Source: SG8-38 sp041576815 (GTDB lineage Bacteria > Myxococcota_A > Polyangia > Polyangiales > Houyiibacteriaceae). Taken from it: a DNA stretch of 34,829 nucleotides. The stretch is from positions 1 through 34,829 of the forward strand of contig JBFGKE010000040.1 in assembly GCA_041576815.1 (NCBI GenBank). The letters are read 5' to 3'. Of this stretch, positions 25,862-33,824 are shown in pieces; the first letter of the stretch is position 1, and every line of letters starts with the position of its first letter. The notes below the pieces were generated by a model, which was given only the letters and a program-made list of their open reading frames with translations, was not told the DNA's origin and made no database searches. The position numbers were made by a program, and so were the translations under genes.

Positions 25862-26524
25862 ATGGAGTGGCAACCGAGCACGCCGCTGTCGGCCGAGGAG
25901 CTGGCCAGGCTTCCGATTTTCCCGCTGCCTCGCGTGGTTTTCTTTCCCGGCACGGCGCTGCCTCTGCATCTGTTCGAGCCACGGTATACGCGGATGATCG
26001 AGGACTGCCTCGATAGCGGCTGCACCGCGATGGCCGTCGCCCTGCTCGCACCCGGCTGGGAAGACAACTACGAGGGGGATCCAGCGATTCACGACGTCGC
26101 GGGAGCCGGGCGCATCGTCGCCCATCAAGAACGCGCCGATGGCACACACGACATCATCCTGCACGGGTTGAATCGCGTGCGCCTGCACGAGCTCGACAGG
26201 GATTCGCGGGTGTATCGCTGCGCGCGAGCCGAGCCGATTCGAGACGTCGGAGAGGCCACGCAGACCGACGTGATGGCGATGATGGCTTGCGCGACACGAG
26301 TGGCCGCGAAGGTGCGGGAACGCCAGCCGGACTTCGCGCTGCAGGTTTCGACGGAGCTCGCGCCAGCCCGGTCGGCCGACGTGATCGCCGATCAGCTCGT
26401 CGTCAGCCCCGAGGAGCGGCAGCGCATCTTGGAGGCGGCAGACGTCAAAGACCGCGTAGCGCTGGTAACGGAATCCGTGGCCGGCCTGTTGGCACAGCTC
26501 AGTGAAGCGCACGCGCCGTCCTGA
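25862..26524 (+). CDS. stand-alone Lon N-terminal (LON) domain protein
   Basis: A 220-residue protein made only of the Lon substrate-binding domain; the ATPase and protease parts of Lon are missing. Seen are the LPIFPLPRVVFFPGTALPLHLFEPRY start, an MIEDCL helix, GAGRIVAHQERADGTHDIILHGLNRVR and the helical DVKDRVALVTESVAGLLAQL end. Such stand-alone domains are widespread and poorly understood; some are called peptidase S16-like. The start MEWQPSTP follows closely after the MerR stop (8 bp); 40 upstream in-frame residues belong to a shadow of the MerR gene. Likely in one transcript with the MerR regulator. Confidence 0.88.
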   Translation: MEWQPSTPLSAEELARLPIFPLPRVVFFPGTALPLHLFEPRYTRMIEDCLDSGCTAMAVALLAPGWEDNYEGDPAIHDVAGAGRIVAHQERADGTHDIILHGLNRVRLHELDRDSRVYRCARAEPIRDVGEATQTDVMAMMACATRVAAKVRERQPDFALQVSTELAPARSADVIADQLVVSPEERQRILEAADVKDRVALVTESVAGLLAQLSEAHAPS

Positions 26525-26533
26525 GCCCGTAGA

Positions 26534-26570
26534 GACGCCGCGTTGCGGCGTCCATGGGGCCTTGCCCCAT
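26534..26570. repeat. tandem perfect hairpins (REP-like palindrome)
   Basis: GACGCCGC-gtt-GCGGCGTC (26534-26552) is followed after one base by ATGGGGC-ctt-GCCCCAT (26554-26570). Both stems are perfect with 3-base loops, in the gap after the LON gene. A TTTT run comes 5 bases after the second stem, so it may also stop transcription. It looks like a short extragenic palindromic repeat. Confidence 0.55.
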
Positions 26571-26668
26571 CCGGTTTTGCCATGGGGCGGCGGGGTTGCA
26601 GGTTCCGGGCTCAGTTGTGCGGCGCTGGATGGTGGGGACCGCCGCCGTATGGTAGCGAGAGACGTCGC

Positions 26669-27295
26669 ATGAAGACTTCGAACAAGCACGATTTGACGGT
26701 GAAGCGATATGCGGAGGCCGAGCTGCCCACGCGGTTTGGCACGTTCGGCGTGGTCGTCTATCGCGAGCTAGACGGCGACAAGGAGCACCTCGCGGTGGTC
26801 GCCGGCGAGGTCGACGGGGCCGCGGACCTCTTGATTCGCGTACACAGCGAATGCCTAACCGGCGAGGTGTTGCACTCGCTGAAATGCGACTGCCGGGACC
26901 AGCTCGACCTGGCGCTCGAGCGCATTCAAACCGAGGGGCGCGGCGCGGTGCTGTACCTCCGGCAAGAGGGGCGCGGGATTGGGCTCGGCAACAAGATCCG
27001 AGCCTACGCAAAGCAAGACGAAGGCCTCGACACCGTCGACGCCAACCTCGCGCTCGGCTTCGAGGACGATCAGCGGGGCTACCACGTCGCCGCAGACATG
27101 CTCCGCGATCTCGGCGTCCGATCGGTCGCCGTGATGACCAACAATCCGCGCAAAGTCGAGGGCCTCCGAAAACACGGGATCGAGGTCACCCGCCGCGAGC
27201 CCCACGAGGTCGAAGCCCACGAGCACAATCGCGACTACTTGAAGACCAAACAGGACCGCCTCGGCCACTTGGGCAACAACGGCGACGAGGGCTGA
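26669..27295 (+). CDS. ribA: GTP cyclohydrolase II
   Basis: A 208-residue RibA, the first enzyme of riboflavin synthesis, which opens GTP and releases formate and pyrophosphate. The zinc cysteines are Cys62, Cys73 and Cys75 (SECLTGEVLHSLKCDC), and the catalytic block YLRQEGRGIGLGNKIRAYA plus MTNNPRKVEGL follow the family. It is the stand-alone form, not fused to RibB. The ATG has GAGAG upstream; the longer frame is not used because it reads through the hairpins and has no family similarity. No FMN riboswitch is seen ahead of it. The gene converges on prfA. Confidence 0.95.
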   Translation: MKTSNKHDLTVKRYAEAELPTRFGTFGVVVYRELDGDKEHLAVVAGEVDGAADLLIRVHSECLTGEVLHSLKCDCRDQLDLALERIQTEGRGAVLYLRQEGRGIGLGNKIRAYAKQDEGLDTVDANLALGFEDDQRGYHVAADMLRDLGVRSVAVMTNNPRKVEGLRKHGIEVTRREPHEVEAHEHNRDYLKTKQDRLGHLGNNGDEG

Positions 27296-27345
27296 AGCAC
27301 GGTCTCGGTCCCGGGCGGGCGAAGAGAATTCAGGCCCCTTTTTCT

Positions 27346-28419
27346 TCAGTGTTGGGTTTGGGTGCGCATGAGCTCGGCTTGGTGGTGGTTTCGCAAGGCG
27401 GTGAACAGGTCGGCGAGCTCGCCTTCCATCACGCGGTCGAGGTTGTGGAGGGTGAGCTGGATGCGGTGGTCGGTGATCCGATTCTGGGGGAAATTGTAGG
27501 TCCTGATCTTCTCGGAGCGTTCGCCCGTACCGACCATGCTGCGGCGCTCCGAGCTGATCGCGCTCGCCTGGGCCTCCCGCTCGATTTCGAGGAGCTTTGC
27601 AGAAAGGATTTGAAGTGCCTTGGCCTTGTTTTGGTGCTGTGAGCGCTGCTGCTCGGAGCGGACCATCAGGCCGCTCGGGATGTGTTTGATCTGCACGGCC
27701 GAGGCGGTGCGATTCACGTGCTGGCCGCCGGGGCCGCCAGCGGCCGTCGCGGTGATCTCGAGATCGTTGGGGTCGATGTGCACCTCGTCGACGTCCTCGA
27801 CCTCCGGCAGCACCGCCACCGTCGCCGTCGAGGTGTGGATACGCCCCTGCGATTCGGTCGTCGGGATGCGCTGCACGCGGTGCACACCGCCTTCGAAGCG
27901 AAGCCTGGAGTAGACGTTGTCGCCCGACACGGCCGCGATCACCTCTTTCAGCCCGCCCGCCGACGCCTCGCTCATCGACATCACGTCGACTTTCCAGCCC
28001 TGCGACTCGGCAAAGCGCGAATACATGCGAAAGAGGTCCGCCGCAAACAGCGCAGCCTCCTCGCCGCCGGTTCCGCTTCGTATCTCGAGAATGGTGTTCC
28101 GCTCGTCGTTCGGGTCCTTCGGGAGCAACAGAAGATTGATCGCTTGCTCGAGCCCGTCGAGCTCGGCTTCGAGCGCGGGGATCTCCTCCGAGGCGAGCTC
28201 CCGAAGGTCGGGGTCGGAAAGCGCCTTCTTGTGGCCCTCCAGATCCACGACCACCTGGCCGTATCGGGTGTACGCCTCGACGACTTCCTGGAGCTCGGCT
28301 CGCTCCTTGGTGAGCCCCGTGTAGCGCTTCGCGTCGGAGACCACGTTCGGCTGACACAACAGCTCCTCGATCTCGCGATAGCGAGCCGCAAGCGACTCGA
28401 GCTTGTCGGTGGGAAGCAT
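27346..28419 (-). CDS. prfA: peptide chain release factor 1
   Basis: A 357-residue class I release factor that ends translation at UAA and UAG. The GGQ that triggers peptide release is in AAGGPGGQHVNRT (231-233). The codon-reading loop reads RIPTTESQGR; the P-T-T (186-188) fits the PxT of RF1 rather than the SPF of RF2. Length is normal. It is the last gene of a group rpmE, DUF1385, prfA on the minus strand; the gap to DUF1385 is 6 bp. The methyltransferase gene prmC, which often follows prfA, is not next to it; ribA converges instead. Confidence 0.97.
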   Translation of the reverse strand: MLPTDKLESLAARYREIEELLCQPNVVSDAKRYTGLTKERAELQEVVEAYTRYGQVVVDLEGHKKALSDPDLRELASEEIPALEAELDGLEQAINLLLLPKDPNDERNTILEIRSGTGGEEAALFAADLFRMYSRFAESQGWKVDVMSMSEASAGGLKEVIAAVSGDNVYSRLRFEGGVHRVQRIPTTESQGRIHTSTATVAVLPEVEDVDEVHIDPNDLEITATAAGGPGGQHVNRTASAVQIKHIPSGLMVRSEQQRSQHQNKAKALQILSAKLLEIEREAQASAISSERRSMVGTGERSEKIRTYNFPQNRITDHRIQLTLHNLDRVMEGELADLFTALRNHHQAELMRTQTQH

Positions 28420-28425
28420 GGCTGT

Positions 28426-29466
28426 TTACGCAGCGCGGGAGGCGCCGAGCGACCCCTCCCCACTCAATACTTCCCTGAAGCGGGCGAAGCTAGCAAAGAC
28501 GATGGGCTCGTCGCCGTGCGGCGCCTGCTCTTGGATTTGGTCGCGCCACGCCGCTGCTTCCATCGCTGCAATCGCGATTTCGATCTGGTCGTCCTCGGGC
28601 TCGCGCGTCGTGATCTTCTGAAACAGGAAGCCCGGATAGAGGAGCACACGCCGCCAGCCCGTCGTGCAGTAGCGTGCGCTGAGCTTCTGAAGCTCGTAGG
28701 AGACCGCAGCGATCAGCGGCAAGAGACCGATGCGGATCACCAACAGGGCGAGCTGGCCGAGGAAGCCCTCGACGTCGGGCATGAGCAAGGGTGCCGCAAG
28801 CGAGCCGAGAATGATCGACACCACGATCACCACGACCAGGAACGTCGTCCCGCAGCGAGGATGCAGCGTCGACTGCGCCTGCACGCTGTTCACGGTCAGT
28901 GGAAGCTGCTTTTCGTATGCATGGATCGTCTTGTGCTCGGCGCCGTGATACTGGAACAGCCGGCGCACGTCCGGAATGCGGCTGATCGCGTAGAGATAGC
29001 CGACGAAAATCAGGAGCTTGAACCCTCCGATGAGCACGTGGAACGCGGTGTCGGTCAGGCCGAGCTCCCAGCCTGCGCCTCTTGCGGTGAGGCTCGCCAA
29101 CCCCTGTGGAAGCGCGATGAAGAGCCCCAGCGCGAGCAGGGTCGAAATCGCGACGGCAATCCGGCCCGAACCCTGGTCGTTGGCCAGCTCCTCCTCGGTC
29201 ATCTGCTGCTCGGCAGAAAACTGAAGCGCCGCAAAGCCCATGGTCAACGACTCGACGAGCATCGCGACTCCGCGAAACCCCGGCAGCTTCCAAAGCTTCT
29301 TCGACCATCGCGAGCGGTACGGCCCCTCGCGCATCGCGATCGTGCCATCCGGACGGCGCACCGCCACGGTCAAACATCCGGGCGCGCGCATCATCACGCC
29401 CTCGATCACGGCCTGACCTCCGATGTAGGGCTGCGCCATCGTGGCCAGTAGGGCGCTCTTGGTCAC
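28426..29466 (-). CDS. DUF1385 (YqhQ-like) integral membrane protein
   Basis: A 346-residue protein of the DUF1385 family. It opens with YIGGQAVIEGVMMRAPG, the family signature, then a charged WSKKLWKLPGFRGV region, several membrane helices (about residues 105-125, 145-170, 205-235, 240-265), and the conserved FQYHGAEHKTIHAYE and HPRCGTTFL segments. Its function is unknown. Its position between rpmE and prfA is a conserved arrangement as I recall it. The start is a GTG 3 bp after the rpmE stop; an ATG 27 bases in (MAQPYIGG) is an alternative. Confidence 0.9.
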   Translation of the reverse strand: MTKSALLATMAQPYIGGQAVIEGVMMRAPGCLTVAVRRPDGTIAMREGPYRSRWSKKLWKLPGFRGVAMLVESLTMGFAALQFSAEQQMTEEELANDQGSGRIAVAISTLLALGLFIALPQGLASLTARGAGWELGLTDTAFHVLIGGFKLLIFVGYLYAISRIPDVRRLFQYHGAEHKTIHAYEKQLPLTVNSVQAQSTLHPRCGTTFLVVVIVVSIILGSLAAPLLMPDVEGFLGQLALLVIRIGLLPLIAAVSYELQKLSARYCTTGWRRVLLYPGFLFQKITTREPEDDQIEIAIAAMEAAAWRDQIQEQAPHGDEPIVFASFARFREVLSGEGSLGASRAA

Positions 29467-29469
29467 GGC

Positions 29470-29718
29470 CTAATTGTCGGCAGGCGCGTCGGGCGCCGGT
29501 GCCGCCTCGGCCTTCTTGCCCTTCTTCGCGTACTTCTTGCGGAAACGCTCGACGCGGCCGGCCGTGTCGACCAGCTTTTGCTTTCCCGTGTAGAAGGGAT
29601 GGCACGCCGAGCAGATGTCCACCTGTTCGATGCGCTTGGTCGAGCGCGTCTCGAACGACGCACCGCACGCGCAGTGCACGGTGACCGTTTGGTATTCAGG
29701 GTGGATGTCGGCTTTCAT
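29470..29718 (-). CDS. rpmE: 50S ribosomal protein L31
   Basis: An 82-residue L31. The start KADIHPEY and the ending KFRKKYAKK-like basic part fit. It is the zinc-binding (C+) form: Cys16 and Cys18 (CACG) and Cys36 and Cys39 (ICSACH) form the metal site, followed by HPFYTGKQKLVD. The C-terminus carries an Ala/Pro-rich tail of about 14 residues beyond the core, seen in some high-GC species. It sits at the head of the rpmE, DUF1385, prfA group. Confidence 0.97.
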   Translation of the reverse strand: MKADIHPEYQTVTVHCACGASFETRSTKRIEQVDICSACHPFYTGKQKLVDTAGRVERFRKKYAKKGKKAEAAPAPDAPADN

Positions 29719-29833
29719 GAGTCTCGTGCTCCGTGCTGGAAGGAGAGCTACCTAGCGTAGCCTACCCCCAGCGGCAAATCATCGAGCCGAGCGGGCTCGA
29801 GCGCAAGGCGAGCGACCGGATAAGTGCGTGATT

Positions 29834-30379
29834 TCAGTCGTTTTGGCGCTTCTTGCGCCCCTGCTCGACCTCCGAAGTCGCCTCGACGCCGACCTCCTTC
29901 TCGAGCACCACGCGTACCTGGGGCCCGCGTGCGTCCGCGAGCTCGCGAAACACGTAGTGAATCTCGCCCTCATCGGTGACCTGCATCGAGACCCGCACCT
30001 CGTCGACCAGCCCGTCGAGCAGCGCCTCGGCCTCGCTGCTCTTGATTCGCAAGCCTCGCGCCACATCCGACACACGAAGTGTGCCTCCCTCTTTCTCGGC
30101 CAGCGCGAAGAGCTTCTGCTCGGACAGCGTGCTCTCGAGACGCGTCGCGCGCTGTCCAAAGCGGCGACTCTCCCAAAGGCCAAGCCCTCCGGTTGCCACA
30201 CCGGTGCCGGCGATGAGCGCGGCGACGGCAAGCCCCGCCGCAGAGCCCGTCGCCGCGGCAACGATCCCGCCGATCAGCAGCCCTGCACCGAGGGCCGCAA
30301 TGCCCGCGATGTAGAAGCCGGTCGACCACCCGCGCGCCATGCGCGCCTTGGCCTTGATACTGCGGAGAGGACGGGTCAC
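29834..30379 (-). CDS. small membrane protein with winged-helix-like C-terminus
   Basis: A 181-residue protein. A short basic N-terminus is followed by two Gly/Ala-rich membrane helices (about residues 20-42 and 46-66), then a cytoplasmic part. That part has the look of a helix-turn-helix (GTLRVSDVARGLRIKSSEAE, then LLDGLVDEVRVSMQV with a DEGEIHYVF wing) and ends in a charged tail (EQGRKKRQND). It may be a small membrane-bound regulator or adaptor, but the family is not recognised. The start is GTG 30379, with a TTGAAA (30414-30419) and TAGAGC (30390-30395) box pair ahead; an ATG 39 bases in is an alternative. It diverges from the phosphatase gene. Confidence 0.66.
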   Translation of the reverse strand: MTRPLRSIKAKARMARGWSTGFYIAGIAALGAGLLIGGIVAAATGSAAGLAVAALIAGTGVATGGLGLWESRRFGQRATRLESTLSEQKLFALAEKEGGTLRVSDVARGLRIKSSEAEALLDGLVDEVRVSMQVTDEGEIHYVFRELADARGPQVRVVLEKEVGVEATSEVEQGRKKRQND

Positions 30380-30475
30380 ATCACCGATAGCTCTAGCGCT
30401 GCCCTGCCCCTCGTTTCAACCCCCGATGTCGCGGACCGCTAGCGGCTGCTCTTTTGACACGTTAAGTTGCGCTCC

Positions 30476-32155
30476 GTGACTCCGAGATGGAAGCAGGCCG
30501 TGGGGGCGATCGTCGCGCTTTCCCTGAGCGCCGCAGTATCGCCCGCGCTCGGCTGCGCGACGACCCAGCCTCAGGCGCAACCCGTGGCGGCGAGCCCGGA
30601 GCCAGCGCCCGCGCCCGCGTCGACGTCCGAGGTGGCGCCAAGGCTCGTGGTGCTCATCGTGGTCGATCAACTCGCAGCCTGGGTGCTCGACGGTCAGCTC
30701 CAGATGCTTCCAAGCGACAGCGTGATCCGGCGTGCCCACGAAGACGGCACCTCACTCACGGCCGAGTATCCGTTCGCCGCCACCCAGACCGCCCCCGGCC
30801 ACGCCTCGCTCACGACGGGGGCGCCCCCGGCGGTCCACGGCATCGTCGCCAACGCGATCTACGATCCCGAGCGTGGTTCTCGCAAGACGGTCGATGACCG
30901 TACGCACGCAGTGATCGGAAACCCCGATCGGTTCATCAGCCCGACGCAGCTGCGGGCTGAAACGGTTGCCGACGTGTTGCATCGCGAGACGGGAGGCAAA
31001 GCGCGCATCGTGAGCATCTCGATCAAGGGCCGCTCCGCCGCGCTTCCGGTCGGCCAAAAACCCACGGCCGTGGTGTTCTACGACGCCGTGGCTCGGTCGA
31101 TGACGACGTCCCGGTACTACGTGCGGAACGGCCCGCCCCCCGAGTGGCTTCGCGATTTCACGAAAGCCAACCCGGTGGACCTCCTCTTGCAGACCTGGGA
31201 GCCGACGGACCCGACGAAGCTCGAGACGTGGCTGGGCGCCGATGCGGTACAAGGCGAGATGTATCCGTCCTTCCCGCACGACCCCCGCGAAGCCAAGGAT
31301 CCGTATTACGCCTTTGCCGGAACCCCCGAAGCCAGCGAGTACCTGATGGCGGCGGCGTATGCGGCCGTCAAAGCCGAGCGTATGGGCGTCGACGACGTGC
31401 CGGACCTGCTGGTCGTGGGCATCTCGGGCACCGATCTGGTCGGGCACGTGTGGGGCGCCCGGTCTTGGGAGTACGCGGACAATCTGCAGCGGATCGACCG
31501 CGCGTTGACGCACTTCGTCCGACTCGTACAAGCCCGCGGGCCTGTGTCGTTCGTGCTCACCGCGGACCATGGAGTCGCAGAGCTTCCGGAACGGGCCCAT
31601 GCCGAGGGGCGGGGCGGCGGGCGTCTCGCGCGGGCGACGCTCATCGCGGAAGCCGAGCGCGCGGCGGACGAAGCGCTCGGCCCCGGGACGTGGATCGCCG
31701 GGTACGTGCCTCCGCTCTTCACGTATACCGAAGCCGGTAGAGCTCGCCGCGCCGAGCTGACCAAAGCGCTTCGCAAAGCGATGCCTCGCGTGGAGGGCAT
31801 CGAGGCCGTGTTCGATGCGCACGATGGAGCCAACCTTCGTTCGCAGGGTAACCGGCTCGAACGTCTGGTCGGGGCGAGCCTGCCCGACGACCCGCCCGGA
31901 GATCTCTATCTCGTCACGGAGCGCGGCTGGTTCGACGGCATCGCGGAACGGGGTGGCACCAATCACGGCTCACCCTGGGACTACGACCGGCAGGTTCCGG
32001 TGTTGATGTGGGGTACGGCCGTCGAGCGGCGAACGAGCCGAAAACCGGTCGACGTGCCGCGGGTTGCCACGACGCTGGCGGCGCTTCTCGGGATCCCGGC
32101 GCCGAAGCACGCCCCCACTAGACCGCTCCCTGGTGTCATGAACCTTCCCGATTGA
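30476..32155 (+). CDS. alkaline phosphatase superfamily hydrolase (PafA-like), exported
   Basis: About 559 residues, an exported metal-dependent phosphatase or phosphodiesterase of the alkaline phosphatase superfamily. The N-terminal signal ends in ALGC (Cys27), so it may be a lipoprotein; the following Pro/Ala-rich stretch is a spacer. The site reads VDQLAAW (metal Asp), ATQTAPGHASLTTGAPP with the Thr nucleophile and HGIVAN, GISGTDLVGHVWG (Asp/His), TADHGVAE and TNHGSPWDYDRQVP (metal His). This layout is that of PafA and its relatives, which release phosphate from many monoesters. The start is uncertain: GTG 30476 is preferred, TTG 30467 adds three residues. Confidence 0.85.
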   Translation: MTPRWKQAVGAIVALSLSAAVSPALGCATTQPQAQPVAASPEPAPAPASTSEVAPRLVVLIVVDQLAAWVLDGQLQMLPSDSVIRRAHEDGTSLTAEYPFAATQTAPGHASLTTGAPPAVHGIVANAIYDPERGSRKTVDDRTHAVIGNPDRFISPTQLRAETVADVLHRETGGKARIVSISIKGRSAALPVGQKPTAVVFYDAVARSMTTSRYYVRNGPPPEWLRDFTKANPVDLLLQTWEPTDPTKLETWLGADAVQGEMYPSFPHDPREAKDPYYAFAGTPEASEYLMAAAYAAVKAERMGVDDVPDLLVVGISGTDLVGHVWGARSWEYADNLQRIDRALTHFVRLVQARGPVSFVLTADHGVAELPERAHAEGRGGGRLARATLIAEAERAADEALGPGTWIAGYVPPLFTYTEAGRARRAELTKALRKAMPRVEGIEAVFDAHDGANLRSQGNRLERLVGASLPDDPPGDLYLVTERGWFDGIAERGGTNHGSPWDYDRQVPVLMWGTAVERRTSRKPVDVPRVATTLAALLGIPAPKHAPTRPLPGVMNLPD

Positions 32156-32168
32156 GTATGCTCGCGGC

Positions 32169-32429
32169 ATGAAGCTCGCGATTGCAGTCGGCAAAGTCCT
32201 GGTGTTGGCAGGTTGGGCGTGGGGGCTCGTCGCGTTCATCGCCCCGGCGTCGGTGCCGGCACCCGAGATTGGCAAGATGGTGGTGCTCGGCCTGCTTGCG
32301 GTCCACGTCGCGGAGGCGTTTGCATTCGCAAGAGGGCTCGCCGCCGAAGACGGACGACCCGCCGGCAGCCATGTCGGCCCGCTCCTGGTTTTCGGCTACT
32401 TCCACGTGCTGAGCGTCCGCTACGGCTGA
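32169..32429 (+). CDS. small membrane protein (DUF1145-like)
   Basis: An 86-residue protein with two or three hydrophobic segments (KVLVLAGWAWGLVAFIAP, MVVLGLLAVHVAEAFAF and GPLLVFGYFHVLSVRY). Size, the AP loop after the first helix and the VHVAEAFAF helix recall DUF1145/YhhL, a family of unknown function; this is a tentative match. It starts at ATG 14 bp after the phosphatase stop, and the acylphosphatase follows 37 bp later, so the three may be one transcript. Confidence 0.68.
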   Translation: MKLAIAVGKVLVLAGWAWGLVAFIAPASVPAPEIGKMVVLGLLAVHVAEAFAFARGLAAEDGRPAGSHVGPLLVFGYFHVLSVRYG

Positions 32430-32466
32430 GGTTTGCGACGCCGAGACGATGGGCAATAACTGAGCC

Positions 32467-32745
32467 ATGGGCCAAAAGCGCATTCACCTCGTCGTCCGCG
32501 GGCGCGTCCAAGGAGTGTATTTCCGGGCGACGGCGCAGCGTGAGGCACGACAGCACGGCCTTTGCGGCTGGGTGAAGAATCGCCCGGACGGCTCGGTGGA
32601 AATCGTCGCCGAGGGTGAAGAGGACGACGTCAAAGACTTCCTCTCGTGGGCGCACAGCGGCCCGTCGACTGCGCGCGTCGACGACGTCGACGTTCGCTGG
32701 CGAAGCTATACCGGCGAGTTCACGGATTTTCGAATCACGCGCTGA
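32467..32745 (+). CDS. acyP: acylphosphatase
   Basis: A 92-residue small enzyme that hydrolyses acyl phosphates such as acetyl phosphate or 1,3-bisphosphoglycerate. The catalytic pair is kept: Arg20 in GRVQGVYFR and Asn38 in GWVKNRPDGSVE. The ending TGEFTDFRITR also fits. The start is ATG at the family's N-terminus (KRIHLVVRGRVQG). It converges on the sterol-desaturase-like gene, 3 bp apart. Confidence 0.95.
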   Translation: MGQKRIHLVVRGRVQGVYFRATAQREARQHGLCGWVKNRPDGSVEIVAEGEEDDVKDFLSWAHSGPSTARVDDVDVRWRSYTGEFTDFRITR

Positions 32746-32748
32746 GCA

Positions 32749-33573
32749 TCATTCGGCCGGCTGCACCCGGCTCGGTGCGAGCGCAGTGGGCGCGGTCGCG
32801 CGCGGCGAGTGGCCGGGCGGCCGGTATATGATGCCGCGGGGCACGTCTTCGTAATCGATCGTGGGGCTCCGGTAGGTGCCCACGATGCGGTCCCAGAAAG
32901 TGAAGTATTGGCCGAGGTTGAAGTCGCTGTACCAGTGATGGAGCGTGTGGTGATCGGTGTAGTTGAGCCACGGCCACCGGAAAAAGCTCACGCGGTCGTG
33001 GATGCAGACCGCCCACAGGGTGACGAAGCTGACCGAAACCAGGTACACCCCCGCGTGAAGCGGGAAAAAGAACGCGGCCAGGTGGTGCGGCAGCGCCTGC
33101 AGAAACGAGTCCATCGGATTGAAGGAGAGCGCCGAGTAGGGCTGAGGCACGCGGTATTTGTGATGGCGCTCGTGAACGTGCTTCCACAGCCAGGGGACGC
33201 GATGAAAGGCGTAGTGAGTCCAGTAGATCAAGGTCTCGGTGAACACCAACAGCAGGACGACCTGACCGACCATCCAGGCCCAGCCGTGCTCGGAGACGCC
33301 GTAGTACATCTTCGAGTAGTCCTTTGCGATCAGCACGTGGATCGGAAGCATCAGGGCGGCGTTGCCGACGATGCCGATCACGACCCACTTGATCGCGGAC
33401 TTCATTTCACGGCGATCGAGGCGATAGTCCGGGTGGAAATGCGCCCTGAACTTCTTGAAGTAGAGGAAGTAGGCGATCGAGGCGAGCAGGAAAAAGTAGA
33501 GCATCCCGAACACCACGAAGACGACGAACATGACGCCGGGTGTGTCCGGCAGACCAAGCACATGCGCGATCAC
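32749..33573 (-). CDS. sterol desaturase / fatty acid hydroxylase family protein (C-5 desaturase-like)
   Basis: About 274 residues, an integral membrane di-iron oxygenase of the fatty acid hydroxylase superfamily. Several helices (MFVVFVVFGMLYFFLLASIA near the start; a TLIYWTHYAF segment) surround the histidine clusters HYAFH, HERHH and DHHTLHHW that hold two irons. The order and LNYTDHHTLHHWYSDFNLGQ and the FTFWDRIVGT ending resemble sterol C-5 desaturases. Substrates in the family include sterols, fatty acids and carotenoids. The start is uncertain: GTG 33573 is given, GTG 33561 and ATG 33531 are others; none has a good ribosome site. It diverges from a Rieske oxygenase across 251 bp. Confidence 0.85.
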   Translation of the reverse strand: MIAHVLGLPDTPGVMFVVFVVFGMLYFFLLASIAYFLYFKKFRAHFHPDYRLDRREMKSAIKWVVIGIVGNAALMLPIHVLIAKDYSKMYYGVSEHGWAWMVGQVVLLLVFTETLIYWTHYAFHRVPWLWKHVHERHHKYRVPQPYSALSFNPMDSFLQALPHHLAAFFFPLHAGVYLVSVSFVTLWAVCIHDRVSFFRWPWLNYTDHHTLHHWYSDFNLGQYFTFWDRIVGTYRSPTIDYEDVPRGIIYRPPGHSPRATAPTALAPSRVQPAE

Positions 33574-33725
33574 AACGGCGTTAATATCGGCTTCGCAACT
33601 CTTGTAAAGAGGCCGACGAATCGAGCAGCCGCTCGGATGTTGCCGAAGGGCCAGGCTTCTTTCGGCAATCGCGCTGCAGGCGGGACCGCTCGACCCTAGG
33701 TGCGAACCGCTCACCCGGCGGCCCC

Positions 33726-33753
33726 GACCGTTCAGCCGGTTTTTCGGACGGTC
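33726..33753. promoter_or_regulatory. inverted repeat between divergent oxygenase genes
   Basis: GACCGT (33726-33731) and ACGGTC (33748-33753) are perfect complements, with an inner CCG/CGG pair (33736-33738 and 33745-33747) and a four-base bulge. It lies in the intergenic space between the sterol-desaturase-like and Rieske genes and could be an operator or a hairpin in the Rieske leader. Confidence 0.35.
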
Positions 33754-33824
33754 GACATCGATGAGCCTATCTTCGCCTGCGAGTCACCTTCGGCACCTGA
33801 CGGCCGGAGCGAAAGAGTAAGAGC

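Noticed and set aside
26525..26668. An FMN riboswitch ahead of ribA
   Set aside because: The conserved RFN-element sequence blocks are absent; only two short hairpins are seen.
27305..27345. A rho-independent terminator after ribA
   Set aside because: There is a T-run, but the GC stem ahead is only four pairs with a long loop.
29783..29799. Hairpin CGAGCC-GAGCG-GGCTCG as a terminator
   Set aside because: No T-run follows on either strand; the stem is six pairs and could be chance in GC-rich DNA.
30454..30459. TTGACA as a promoter for the phosphatase gene
   Set aside because: No -10 box lies at a usable distance, and the implied transcript start would fall inside the gene.
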